Shown here one piece after another: positions 18,578 through 27,343 of a stretch of 29,374 nucleotides of DNA; positions within the stretch are counted from its first letter, which is position 1, and every line of letters starts with the position of its first letter. The DNA comes from Paulinella micropora (Eukaryota > Cercozoa > Imbricatea > Euglyphida), in assembly GCA_009731375.1 (NCBI GenBank), contig BJOX01000185.1, positions 813,486 to 842,859 on the forward strand. The letters are read 5' to 3'. The notes under the pieces were generated by a model. The model was not told the origin of the DNA. It made no database searches and saw only the letters and a list, made by a program, of their open reading frames with translations. A program made the translations under genes and the position numbers.

Positions 18578-18828
18578 TTATGTTGTATTCAGCATTCAAC
18601 ACGCACCTGCCCACACATTATTATTCATCATTCAATCTACATCACGTATCTAACGTTTTCATTCGTTCTTGCCGTTACAAACTGCAGTATGTATGTGTGT
18701 GTATGTGTGTATATGTCAGTATGTATGTGTGTGTATGTGTGTGTGAGTGTGTGTGCGTGTGTGTGTTTGTGTGTTTGGGCCAGCAAAGCTGTAAAGAGAG
18801 TGAGTGAATGACAGATAGATAGATAGAC

Positions 18829-18921
<93 letters not shown>

Positions 18922-18989
18922 TGTTTCAACTACATTCTATGCGTATTATTCATGTTCAGGTTGCACCGGCCTTCCCCACATTATTATGA

Positions 18990-19050
<61 letters not shown>

Positions 19051-19070
19051 TCTTATTCTTATTCTTATTC

Positions 19071-19102
<32 letters not shown>
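18494..19102. repeat. (ATT)n, (GT)n, (GATA)n, (ATT)n
   Basis: ATT at 18494-18576, about 110 unique bases, GT-rich at 18690-18772, GATA at 18811-18921, ATT with ATTCTT variant at 18981-19102. The piece 18951-18985 (TTCAGGTTGCACCGGCCTTC) resembles the acceptor and start of exon 8. Confidence 0.92.
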
Positions 19103-19103
<1 letters not shown>

Positions 19104-19316
19104 GCCCAATGGCCTCAAGACATTAAACTGTTACGCCAACTCATAACCCTTTGGTGGTAGATGCTGGGGAGGAGGGTCGTTGCGCGCGTAAAAGATCTTA
19201 AACTCCGCATGTGCTGGTTGATAGCCCAGGACCCAGCAGACACCAGATTGTTATGGGTGGGGTTTCGAGGCAGCTCTAGCAACCGCGCTTGGTGTATGCA
19301 CTTGCACATTCGGTGA
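19103..19316 (+). repeat. 360-bp dispersed repeat family, copy 3 (cut by gap)
   Basis: Reverse complement of the 3' 214 bases of copies 1 and 2, starting TAGCCCAATGGCCTC after (ATT)n and running into the 202-N gap. Confidence 0.88.
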
Positions 19317-19560
19317 NNNNNNNNNNNNNNNNNNNNNNNNNNNNNNNNNNNNNNNNNNNNNNNNNNNNNNNNNNNNNNNNNNNNNNNNNNNNNNNNNNNN
19401 NNNNNNNNNNNNNNNNNNNNNNNNNNNNNNNNNNNNNNNNNNNNNNNNNNNNNNNNNNNNNNNNNNNNNNNNNNNNNNNNNNNNNNNNNNNNNNNNNNNN
19501 NNNNNNNNNNNNNNNNNNTTATTATTATTATTGTTATTATTATTATTATTACTATTATCA

Positions 19561-19621
<61 letters not shown>

Positions 19622-19623
<2 letters not shown>

Positions 19624-19754
19624 CGTCTGGAAGTGTTGGAACTGCCCTTGCGGGGGTGTCATTAGAGCTTATCGTCAATTCTTCGTACTCCCCTCACGGG
19701 TGAGACGATGGAGGCGCATGTGCAGAAATGCATCAGCCATTGACAGAGAAGCAC
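19622..19754 (+). mobile_element. tRNA-derived SINE, copy 3 (5'-truncated)
   Basis: Starts at CCGTCTGGAAGTGTTGGAAC, lacking the tRNA-like head, and keeps the body to CAGAGAAGCAC and the (ATT)n tail. 5' truncation is typical of LINE-mobilised elements. Confidence 0.85.
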
Positions 19755-19794
<40 letters not shown>

Positions 19795-19840
19795 CTGGCC
19801 TTCACCCTTCCAACACGCCCTCGCCCGCTCCATTTCACCA

Positions 19841-19895
<55 letters not shown>

Positions 19896-19898
<3 letters not shown>

Positions 19899-20088
19899 TA
19901 GGGAGTACATAGGCCATCGGTCCTTTCCATGGGCTGATTGGTATAAAGCTCCTAGAGTAATGTTCTATGCCGTCACTTCCTTTATTCCACCGATTGGTGT
20001 GGAGACTTTCCTTATGGAATGGAGGACTGGATGCACATGGCCTTTTGGCTCAGCAATTGGCAGACGATACATACATACATACATTCTA
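19896..20088. other. Intronic unique segment, possible element fragment
   Basis: Mixed sequence (GGGAGTACATAGGCCATCGG onward) ending in (ATAC)n/(ATT)n. Its end resembles 15235-15275. No exon signal. Confidence 0.4.
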
Positions 20089-20089
20089 C

Positions 20090-20143
<54 letters not shown>

Positions 20144-20194
20144 GATACTGGCCTTCACCCTTCCAACACGCCCTCGCCCGCTCCATCCCCACCA

Positions 20195-20273
<79 letters not shown>

Positions 20274-20346
20274 ATTATCATTATTAATATTATCATACTG
20301 GCCTTCACCCTTCCAACACGCCCTCGCCCGCTCCATCCCCACCATA

Positions 20347-20389
<43 letters not shown>

Positions 20390-20440
20390 GATACTGGCCT
20401 TCACCCTTCCAACACGCCCTCGCCTGCTCCATCCCCACCA

Positions 20441-20486
<46 letters not shown>

Positions 20487-20559
20487 ATTATCATTATTAA
20501 TATTATCATACTGGCCTTCACCCTTCCAACACGCCCTCGCCCGCTCCATCCCCACCATA

Positions 20560-20609
<50 letters not shown>

Positions 20610-20674
20610 ATTATCATACTGGCCTTCACCCTTCCAACACGCCCTCGCCCGCTCCATCCCCTCCATATTGTTAC

Positions 20675-20723
<49 letters not shown>

Positions 20724-20750
20724 GTTATTATTATTATTATTATTATTATT

Positions 20751-20981
20751 GGACACCGTGATAGCCCAGTGGTCAAGTTCTACCATCTGGGCCCTGTCGC
20801 CAGTTCGATTCCCGTCGGTGCCACCAGTATTTTCATTGAACATACCGGTCCGATTGGAAGTGTTGGAACTGCCCGTGCGGGGATGTCATTAGAGCCTATC
20901 GTCAATTCTTCGTACTCCCCTCACGGGTGAGACGATGGAGGCGCATGTGCAGATTTGCATCAGCCATTGACAGAGAAGCAC
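20751..20981 (+). mobile_element. tRNA-derived SINE, copy 4 (full length, plus strand)
   Basis: Begins GGACACCGTGATAGCCCAGT with A box TAGCCCAGTGG and B box AGTTCGATTCC about 38 bases later, then the family body and (ATT)n tail. Intact boxes suggest a relatively young copy. It sits inside (ATT)n on both sides, like the other copies. Confidence 0.9.
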
Positions 20982-21042
<61 letters not shown>

Positions 21043-21089
21043 CTGGCCTTCACCCTTCCAACACGCCCTCGCCCGCTCCATCCCCACCA

Positions 21090-21091
<2 letters not shown>

Positions 21092-21126
<35 letters not shown>

Positions 21127-21393
21127 TTTTTATTATTATTATTATTATTATTATCATATCATCATCATGACGACGATGATGACGATGATGATGATGATGA
21201 TGATTACTATTATTATTATTATTGATTTATTTGTGCAGGATTTGCATGTCTCTATACCTCCAACACGCCCTCGCTCTCACAATTCCTAACAAAGCGCTTG
21301 ATATGCATATGATATGTCTGAAACATGCTTAATTTTCACATTTTTACTATGATATAGCTGAAAGATGCTTTAAATTTTGCGACAACTGTGCAG
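21092..21393. other. End of intron 7 with partial exon 8 echo
   Basis: ATT, (GATGAC)n and (GAT)n, then at 21233-21288 GTGCAG and ATACCTCCAACACGCCCTCG, which resembles the acceptor and first third of exon 8. It hits TAA soon after. The remaining 90 bases are unique and lead to the exon 8 acceptor. Confidence 0.7.
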
Positions 21394-21529
21394 GGTTCCC
21401 CGGCCTCTGATACGTCAAACACGCCCTCGCCCGCGCCGCGCTTGACGCCCGCCGGTGGAGCCGGCCCGGCCGTGGCTGCGCTGCACGAGAATCTTCCCAG
21501 CTCTGTGCTGTTTGCGAGTAAAAAACAGG
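21394..21529 (+). CDS. Plus gene exon 8 (Ser/Pro/Ala linker)
   Basis: TGTGCAG acceptor and CAGG|GTATGT donor (strong), 136 bases, phase 0 in and 1 out. It begins [19 protein letters not shown] and is much more GC-rich than its surroundings. The NTPSPAP-coding bases equal the core of the intronic 48-bp module array. It joins exon 9 to make Asp. The donor leads into (GA)n. Confidence 0.85.
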
Positions 21530-21534
21530 GTATG

Positions 21535-21549
21535 TATGAGAGAGGGAGG

Positions 21550-21591
<42 letters not shown>

Positions 21592-21651
21592 AAGTTTGTG
21601 CATGCTACACGAGGAATTACCCAGCAAGAAGCTGGGTATGTAGGCATGTCT

Positions 21652-21691
<40 letters not shown>

Positions 21692-21853
21692 GAGAGGGAG
21701 TTTGTGCATGCTACACCAGAAATTACTCAGCAAGTATGTAGGCATGTCTTAGAGAGAGAGAGAGAGGGAGAGAGATAGAGAGAGAGTTTGTGCATGGTAC
21801 ACGAGAAATTGCCCAGCAAGAAGCTGGGTATGTAGGCATGTCTTAGAGAGAAT

Positions 21854-21904
<51 letters not shown>
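21535..21904. repeat. Four-fold tandem repeat of (GA)n plus a ~55-bp unit
   Basis: GA tracts alternate with GTTTGTGCATGCTACACGAG.. and GTAGGCATGTCTTAGAGAG units at about 21594, 21700 and 21788, period ~90-106. Between units the text CAGCAAGAAGCTGGGTATGT recalls the exon 8 donor edge (AAACAGGGTATGT). Confidence 0.85.
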
Positions 21905-21909
<5 letters not shown>

Positions 21910-21956
21910 GAATGGCGTGTGTAAAAGCGCTCATTTTGCTTTTGTTTTTCTGTCAG

Positions 21957-22127
21957 ACAAAACGCTCCCAGAAACATCGGAGAGCCTTCATCCAGCGGAA
22001 ATGAAAAAGAGTCCGGAAAGCTCGGAAAAAGTGGTGGGAGCGGGAGTGAAAGGCAAAGAAGAAAAAGTTGCAGAGTTGGCAGTAGAGAGCAAGCAGGAAG
22101 AAGCATACGGAAGCTTCGTCAATGCAG
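21957..22127 (+). CDS. Plus gene exon 9 (acidic/lysine-rich middle)
   Basis: TTCTGTCAG acceptor and GCAG|GTTATC donor, 171 bases, phase 1 to 1. It reads DKTLPETSESLHPAEMKKSP after the junction and ends EEAYGSFVNAG. Rich in Glu, Lys and Ser; likely disordered. Confidence 0.85.
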
Positions 22128-22226
22128 GTTATCTTTGTCTTTAGTCTTTGATCTACGTCGTATCTTCATCTTCATTGTCATCTTGGTCTTTGTCTACGTC
22201 ATTATCTCTGGATTGCTATCTCGTAG

Positions 22227-22303
22227 GCTCGAAGATGGCAACGGACGAAGACGTCAGTCAGACAGTCATCCACCAAGACGTGAGTCAGACAGTTATCCAT
22301 CAG
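22227..22303 (+). CDS. Plus gene exon 10 (internal 9-residue duplication)
   Basis: CTCGTAG acceptor and CAG|GTACAA donor, 77 bases, phase 1 in and 0 out. It encodes SKMATDED and two consecutive copies of DVSQTVIHQ, an exact 9-residue tandem repeat from a 27-base duplication. Further decayed copies of the same bases and donor lie downstream in the intron. Confidence 0.85.
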
Positions 22304-22427
22304 GTACAAATTTTAAAATAAAAATTAAAAAAAATAATAATAATAAATAAATAAAAATTAAAAAGAAAGAAACTTTCATATATGTATATAATATATATAT
22401 ATATATAAGAAAATACGTATTTTCTTT

Positions 22428-22486
22428 GATGAAGACGTCAGTCAGACGGTAATCCCTAAGGTACACATTAAAATAAAAAAATAATG

Positions 22487-22546
<60 letters not shown>

Positions 22547-22622
22547 GTAAACACACACACACACATGAAAAGATTTCACAAAACATTTGTTTTTTCTATG
22601 ACCAAGACGTCAGTTATCCATC
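22428..22622 (+). pseudogene. Two decayed echoes of exon 10
   Basis: GATGAAGACGTCAGTCAGAC..CCTAAG|GTACAC at 22428-22460 copies the exon 10 core with its donor and the AT-rich intron start. A shorter piece, ACCAAGACGTCAGTTATCCA, lies at 22601-22620. Neither has a clear acceptor. Confidence 0.85.
22463..22566. repeat. (AAT)n and (CA)n between exon 10 echoes
   Basis: AAT tract of about 70 bases and a short CA tract. Confidence 0.93.
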
Positions 22623-22727
22623 TCCATTTTTGCAACTTGAATGCTATCAACGATAAATACATAAAGCTATATGATCATACATACATACATAGTGGTTTAG
22701 TGTTTGTTTCTGTTTTGCTGGTGTCAG

Positions 22728-22844
22728 GGCAAGAAGGAAAACAAAGCCGACAAAGAAAATGCCGAACAAGATAATGACTGGCAGAATGCAGACAGCTTCG
22801 AGTTTTCAACCAACGAGGGCGATCTAACAGAGAAAGAACGACTG
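22728..22844 (+). CDS. Plus gene exon 11
   Basis: GGTGTCAG acceptor and CTG|GTATGG donor, 117 bases in phase 0. It begins GKKENKADKENAEQDNDWQN and ends EGDLTEKERL. Very hydrophilic and charged, likely unstructured. The donor is followed at once by (TAGA)n. Confidence 0.88.
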
Positions 22845-22849
22845 GTATG

Positions 22850-22908
22850 GTAGATAGATAAATAGATAAGTAGGGGGATAGGTAGGGAGGGAGGAAGGTA
22901 GGTAGGTG

Positions 22909-22945
<37 letters not shown>

Positions 22946-22946
22946 C

Positions 22947-22986
<40 letters not shown>
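22850..22986. repeat. (GATA)n with GTAG/GGAG variants
   Basis: Intronic tetranucleotide tract starting six bases after the exon 11 donor. Confidence 0.96.
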
Positions 22987-22987
<1 letters not shown>

Positions 22988-23055
22988 TGTTGGTTGGTTT
23001 TTGGTCTACATCTACATTTGGTCATATTTGACGTATCTATGCAATGCATGTATAG

Positions 23056-23162
23056 AGACAAAGCGGCCTTTGGACCTCAGTTCCGACCGAGAAGCTAGAT
23101 GAGCAAAACAGACGCAAGAGCATCAGCTGGGTTGTGAATTTTGACAACCCTATGGCTTCAAG
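23056..23162 (+). CDS. Plus gene exon 12
   Basis: TGTATAG acceptor and AAG|GTAATA donor, 107 bases, phase 0 in and 2 out. The product starts RQSGLWTSVPTEKLDEQNRR and continues KSISWVVNFDNPMAS. KSISW fits the [RK]-x-[VI]-x-[FW] pattern of protein phosphatase 1 docking sites, preceded by basic residues as is common; binding is inference from a short motif. Confidence 0.85.
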
Positions 23163-23251
23163 GTAATATCAATTTCCCCCCCCCCCCACCCCCCTCCTCT
23201 CTCTCTCTATCTCTCTCTATCGATATGGGTGCTCTCTCGGCACTTGCATTA

Positions 23252-23316
<65 letters not shown>

Positions 23317-23349
23317 GTCTATATATCTATCTTTTTACATCGCTGTAAG
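23163..23349. repeat. (C)n and (CT)n intronic tract
   Basis: C-rich start, then CT with regular TTT interruptions at 23196-23320. Confidence 0.93.
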
Positions 23350-23385
23350 AGGAAACCTCTTTGTCATCGCCAGTTGCTGGCTCAG
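23350..23385 (+). CDS. Optional cassette / decayed duplicate of exon 13
   Basis: 36 bases (AGGAAACCTCTTTGTCATCG onward) align with the first part of exon 13 118 bases downstream. The original TGTAG acceptor has become TGTAAG, moving AG one base, and the end has gained a CAG|GTATCT donor. Using it would add 12 residues without breaking frame (phase 2 to 2), but its translation (GNLFVIASCWLR) differs from exon 13. Probably a pseudo-exon; usage possible. Confidence 0.4.
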
Positions 23386-23467
23386 GTATCTATCAATTTA
23401 CCTATCGTGTACTTTCTCAACTAATTATCTATGTAGCTTCCTATGTGTCTATCTTCATTTGTTGTAG

Positions 23468-23533
23468 GAGGAAATCTCTTGGTCGTCGCCAATCTCTGGC
23501 CCAGGCCGCACAGGCAGCTGCGAAAAACAGACG
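23468..23533 (+). CDS. Plus gene exon 13 (basic tail)
   Basis: TTGTTGTAG acceptor and CG|GTCTTT donor, 66 bases, phase 2 to 2. It reads RRKSLGRRQSLAQAAQAAAK then NRR. Two R-x-S sites (RRKSL, GRRQSL) look like basophilic kinase targets (inference). Lies before a poly(T) tract and a 262-N gap. Confidence 0.8.
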
Positions 23534-23595
23534 GTCTTTTCTTCTTCTTTTTCTGTTCTTTTTCGGTTGTTGTTGTTGTTGTCGTTGTTGTTGTT

Positions 23596-23597
<2 letters not shown>

Positions 23598-23654
<57 letters not shown>

Positions 23655-23932
23655 NNNNNNNNNNNNNNNNNNNNNNNNNNNNNNNNNNNNNNNNNNNNNN
23701 NNNNNNNNNNNNNNNNNNNNNNNNNNNNNNNNNNNNNNNNNNNNNNNNNNNNNNNNNNNNNNNNNNNNNNNNNNNNNNNNNNNNNNNNNNNNNNNNNNNN
23801 NNNNNNNNNNNNNNNNNNNNNNNNNNNNNNNNNNNNNNNNNNNNNNNNNNNNNNNNNNNNNNNNNNNNNNNNNNNNNNNNNNNNNNNNNNNNNNNNNNNN
23901 NNNNNNNNNNNNNNNNTTCTTTTCTTTCTTTT
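23598..23932. repeat. Poly(T) and gap
   Basis: About 56 T, then N at 23655-23916, then a T/C-rich stretch. The gap size is probably unreliable. Confidence 0.9.
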
Positions 23933-24060
23933 CCCTTTTCTTTCTTTTTCGACAACTCAAATCAACACTGTAAGAACATCAACCCTACAACAATAAATTT
24001 AATCTTGAGTTAACCCTACAACAATAAATTTAATGTTTGAGTTATGTTTGTGCAATATAG

Positions 24061-24130
24061 TAACGCTTTGATCGGGTTGCGTCGAACGGGCTCGAACGAC
24101 TTGGTGGGACATGCACCAGAAAACGTTGGG
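24061..24130 (+). CDS. Plus gene exon 14
   Basis: GCAATATAG acceptor and GGG|GTGAGT donor (strong), 70 bases, phase 2 in and 0 out. The T completes CGT, then NALIGLRRTGSNDLVGHAPE and NVG. Continues the basic C-terminal tail. Confidence 0.88.
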
Positions 24131-24330
24131 GTGAGTATTGTTGCTGTTATTTGTTGATGGTGGTGGTGACAATGGTGTTGGTGTTGCTGACTATGATGAT
24201 GATGATGGTGGTGGTTTTGTTGTTGCTGTTGTTGTTGTTTTTATTGTTTTATATGTTGGTTTGTCCAAAACATAAACAAAAATGTAAAAAATCATAAACA
24301 AAAATGTAAAAAAAATTCTATCTTATTTAG

Positions 24331-24402
24331 GTGATGACGAGAGCAGCCCGCCGACGCTCAGCTCTCACCGTCAGCATGACTGGTCCAAGTAACAAAACAT
24401 GA
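24331..24402 (+). CDS. Plus gene exon 15, terminal, with stop
   Basis: TTATTTAG acceptor, then 23 codons VMTRAARRRSALTVSMTGPS-NKT and TGA at 24400-24402. RRRSAL repeats the R-x-S style of exon 13. The 3' UTR runs to AATAAA at 24558 and 24567. Confidence 0.88.
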   Translation: MMTRAARRRSALTVSMTGPSNKT

Positions 24403-24557
24403 AAGATAGAGTAGGTACATAGGTATGTATACAGATAGGTAGGTAGGTAGGTACAGATACGTAGGTAGCTCTCAAGAAAAAGAAGAAGGGAAAGAAGAAG
24501 AAGAGAGAAGAAGAAGAGGAGGAGGTGGTGGAGGGAGAGGAGAGGACTGTAACAGGG

Positions 24558-24572
24558 AATAAAGAAAATAAA
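24558..24572 (+). promoter_or_regulatory. Two overlapping-range poly(A) signals
   Basis: AATAAA at 24558-24563 and again at 24567-24572, about 160 bases after the stop codon of the plus gene. Position and doublet suit 3' end formation. Confidence 0.6.
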
Positions 24573-24679
24573 ATCCAAAGATGTTAAAGACAAGAGTAAT
24601 CCTATCTATGTTTATAAATGCATGTCCAGTAGGTAAGTAGGTATTAGTCTTATCACTGGTCTAAATCATATGTATATAA

Positions 24680-24750
24680 TGAAGGATAGAATAGGTACGT
24701 GTGCATATATCTAGATAGGTAGATGCACAGCCCGCCGACGCTGAGCTTTT
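24680..24750 (+). pseudogene. Echo of terminal exon 15
   Basis: CACAGCCCGCCGACGCTGAG at about 24726-24745 matches the exon 15 start (CAGCCCGCCGACGCTCAGCT), and GAAGGATAGAATAGGTACGT just before it matches sequence after the stop codon. The order is inverted relative to the original, as in a circular or tandem duplication. Confidence 0.7.
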
Positions 24751-24932
24751 GTATGTACGTGTGCCATGGTTCATTGACAGGTAAGCGCAGGAGTGTAGCT
24801 TAAGAGCAAAGCTTCACGAGAGGGAGCTGCTTGAAGATAACTGCAAAGACTTCACGATTTTGTCAATTCAATTCTTCAACCATCGTCAGTGGGGGTGACC
24901 AAAGCAACCGGATATTTTCGAGAATAGATTGC

Positions 24933-25028
24933 ATGGAGTTGCCTCGACCGCGTGAAATCTTGTCGGTGATATTTGGATTAGCGTCCTGTTCAATGTGGGC
25001 TCATTTTTGTCCCAGTAATTTTGGCAAG
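24933..25028 (+). CDS. Candidate first exon of a third gene
   Basis: An ATG opens 32 codons, MELPRPREILSVIFGLASCS then MWAHFCPSNFGK, ending at a consensus AAG|GTAAGA donor in phase 0. The N-terminus has a charged start and a hydrophobic stretch of about 15 residues that could be a signal or anchor. The open frame extends upstream to another ATG at 24831. No family recognised. Confidence 0.4.
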
Positions 25029-25273
25029 GTAAGATGTTTGGCTTAGCTTAATCGATGTGGGCAGTTTCAGCGAGTTGCCGTGCGGGCGACTCGTCTGCTC
25101 TGTCTGTCTATGCCTGTCTCTGCCCGTCTGTCACAGGCTGTTTTGTATTATGCAAACCTCCGAGTCTGTGCCGGCGCACTCAAGGTGCACAGCTAGCTTG
25201 AAATTAGTCAAAGCGTCCCACCTATCATAGTAATGTTTTTCTTTCTTTTTTATGCAAACACTCAGCAAGGGCG
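25029..25273. other. Non-repetitive segment, no gene seen
   Basis: Intronic in the third gene model. Mixed composition with short TCTGTC repeats near 25098-25130; no convincing exon. Confidence 0.5.
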
Positions 25274-25349
25274 AGCCAGGATCCCGGAGTCGGTTGATCC
25301 GGCTCTTATAAAGCCAGGATCCCGCAGTCGGCTGATCCGGCTCTTATAT
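25274..25349. repeat. 38-bp tandem duplication
   Basis: AGCCAGGATCCCG(G/C)AGTC then GG(T/C)TGATCCGGCTCTTATA occurs twice with two differences. Each ends in TATA(A/T), but no promoter context supports a role. Confidence 0.9.
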
Positions 25350-26640
25350 CGTGAAAGTTCACGTTTGCTCGTCATTCGTCGTTCGTGTTTTGAAGCTCGA
25401 GTCCGTACTAAAATGATTTAGTTATTGACAGTGTCATCAAGTCACAGTTCGGAATCCACTAAACTATTTACTAGATTTAATAGTCAAAGAACGCTTGCTT
25501 TTGTGAAGCTGAAAAGGAAGCAATGTAAAAAGGCCCGGGGGCCGGGCGGCGAACATCATAGCAAGAGTTGACTTACTAAACTTCAAAACTTGGTACGTGA
25601 CGGAAGGGGTTATTTTCAATGGACAATGGCCCGCCTCAGTCCGCAATGGCTACAGGTAACAACAGGCCGCAACCAATGCGGACAGTCCCCCTACCACCGG
25701 TAGTATATAACTGAAAGTTGCGGAACGATGAATTCCTTGCTATGTTTTTTTCACAACTTGATTCTACTGAGCACCTTCAAGTTAACTGGCCCGGGCCAAA
25801 ACCCGGCTTTACCGCCGTTGACAATTCACTCTTTTTGACCAGCCCGTTAGACTCATGATTTTTTCTTTCCGAAGTAGTTGTTTCGCCTTTCACTGACTTG
25901 TTTTCGATTTCGTTCAGAAATGATTTCAAACGACTCAAACCTGTTAATATCAGACTGATCACTACCGTTGACTTTTCACTACCTCCTTCTTCTTGGTCTC
26001 TGTGTGAGAACAGCAAGAACGACAGAGAGTTTGTATCTGATGTCTCACAAGACACAGATATGGATTGGGCTAGAGGGTACGAGACACCTGCTTGAGACCA
26101 ATCAAATTATTTGTTTTGTGAAAGAGTTATGAGGGAGCTGTGTTGGAGTATTTGTTTTCGTCTGACGTCCCCGTGTGAGACAGGTCAGTGAAAATTCACT
26201 CTGTTGCCTGTGTGGCAAAGCAGAAAGAAATCACCCTAGTGATGTGGACTCCAAATGTAATGCCCCCAACGATAGCTCGTAAAAAGTCGGTAATACAACC
26301 AAACACAGTCCTCAAGAATGAGAATGATGTCTCGTTATATTAGCTCAGTGAAGCCAAAAAGGAAAACGGCAACAGACCAGGAAGAAAATGACATCATGTC
26401 CAATCCGGACAAATAATACTGAAAAACAAGCTGGTGCACCTGTCACCAGGAAAAGATACTTTTTACCTGCTATCCGGGGGGTGATGCCTACATCACTGAT
26501 GCTAAGTCGGAGTTGAGTTGGTGCCACCACTGCCACAACTGACCGTGCCAGTATAATAAAGTCAGTAAGTTCCTTTACTGATAGATGATAAATACCGTGG
26601 CATACTAAGCTTAATAATAATGATGATAATAATGATCAAG
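25350..26640. other. 1.3 kb of low-repeat sequence, no firm gene
   Basis: This is the least repetitive part of the window. A 92-codon minus frame (25777-26055) and an overlapping 65-codon plus frame (25898-26095) have fairly balanced composition, but neither has a convincing start, splice sites or motif. Many GAC/GTC-type inverted words (for example CCGTTGAC and GTCAACGG) occur. It would be intron of the third gene model. Confidence 0.4.
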
Positions 26641-26738
26641 TTTTTCAGCATACTTAACGGCCGGCCGCCCTTGCATGCTTACTTTCTTTATGAAAAGCAT
26701 GCGTTCTTCAATTATTAAAAATCATTTAGGTAGAAGAA

Positions 26739-26842
26739 AAAAGCCCCCCCCCCCCTAAAAAAATCGTCACGGAAGGTTGGCGAATAATTCAAAACCGAAT
26801 TATAAAATCTTCTCCAACGTAGCCCCGAGGGGATTTTCTCGG

Positions 26843-26876
<34 letters not shown>
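26739..26876. repeat. Poly(C) and poly(A) runs
   Basis: A run of 13 C at about 26743-26755 and about 41 A at 26836-26876, with unique sequence between. The poly(A) lacks an obvious retrocopy upstream. Confidence 0.9.
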
Positions 26877-26878
<2 letters not shown>

Positions 26879-27059
26879 AGGAAATATTATATTGACAAAG
26901 CAAATATGCTATGTTGATATTTGCATTAGATAGGTAGAAAAGAAATCTCGTCCCAGAAGCAACACTAGCAAGAGAACAACACACCTCATCATCAACAGGT
27001 CAACAGCAGAGACCGCGATGACAACATCAACGACAAAAACAGTAGCTTTAGAAGCAGCA

Positions 27060-27200
27060 CACCAAGCAAGCAAGCTAACAAGCCAGCCAGCCAGCAAGCC
27101 AGCAAGCCAGCAAGCAAGCAAGCAAGCAACCACCACCAACAACAACCAACAACAACAACAACAACGACGACGACAACGACGACAACGAAAAGAACGACGA
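27060..27200. repeat. (AAGC)n, (AGCC)n, (AAC)n, (GAC)n mix
   Basis: Short degenerate tetra- and trinucleotide tract. The 83-codon frame through it is repeat translation. Confidence 0.85.
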
Positions 27201-27343
27201 AAACAAACCACTACCAAAGGGGGTCGATGGAGAAGTGGGGTGTTCGTCCTACATGAGATTCATATCTGACCGCACAAAAGGAATATGAACCTCGTGTAGG
27301 CACGCAAATTTGCCATGAAATCTGCTCGGCATTTCCGCACCCC

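Larger units (their letters stand above)
19793..21091 (+). repeat. Array of seven ~48-bp modules spaced by (ATT)n
   Basis: The module ACTGGCCTTCACCCTTCC-AACACGCCCTCGCCCGC-TCC..CACCAT occurs near 19793, 20147, 20298, 20395, 20511, 20618 and 21041, all in the same orientation. Each is followed by (ATT)n, often with an AATATTATC variant before the next. A SINE at 20751-20981 lies between the last two. AACACGCCCTCGCCCGC is also present exactly in coding exon 8 (21418-21434). Confidence 0.9.
13398..24572 (+). other. Plus-strand coiled-coil/basic-tail gene, 15 exons placed (gene-level entry)
   Basis: Fifteen exons from 13546 to 24402 join with compatible phases (0 through exon 8, then 1, 1, 0, 0, 2, 2, 0) into 1638 nt including a TGA stop, with no internal stop. 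That is strong evidence for one transcript. Protein order: short Ala/Pro segment; about 230 residues of largely helical, heptad-like coiled coil interrupted by an inserted segment; Ser/Pro-rich linker; acidic Glu/Lys-rich middle; C-terminal tail rich in Arg and Ser. This layout suits a cytoskeletal or chromatin-associated scaffold (inference). I recognise no named family. The 5' end is missing or lies at 12439, and the intron at 17755-21393 may hide an exon in its gap. Confidence 0.75.

Noticed and set aside
20752-20823. Functional tRNA gene
   Set aside because: A and B boxes and acceptor pairing are present, but the T-stem is mismatched, no clear anticodon arm forms, and the segment recurs with a fixed non-tRNA body, so it is a SINE head.
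19793-21091. CRISPR-like array (regular 48-bp repeats with spacers)
   Set aside because: The spacers are all (ATT)n rather than unique, no cas genes are present, and the genome is eukaryotic.
25777-26055. 92-codon minus frame and antisense 65-codon plus frame
   Set aside because: Composition is plausible, but there is no ATG in good context, no splice consensus and no phase partner. Overlapping frames on both strands suggest chance in low-repeat DNA.
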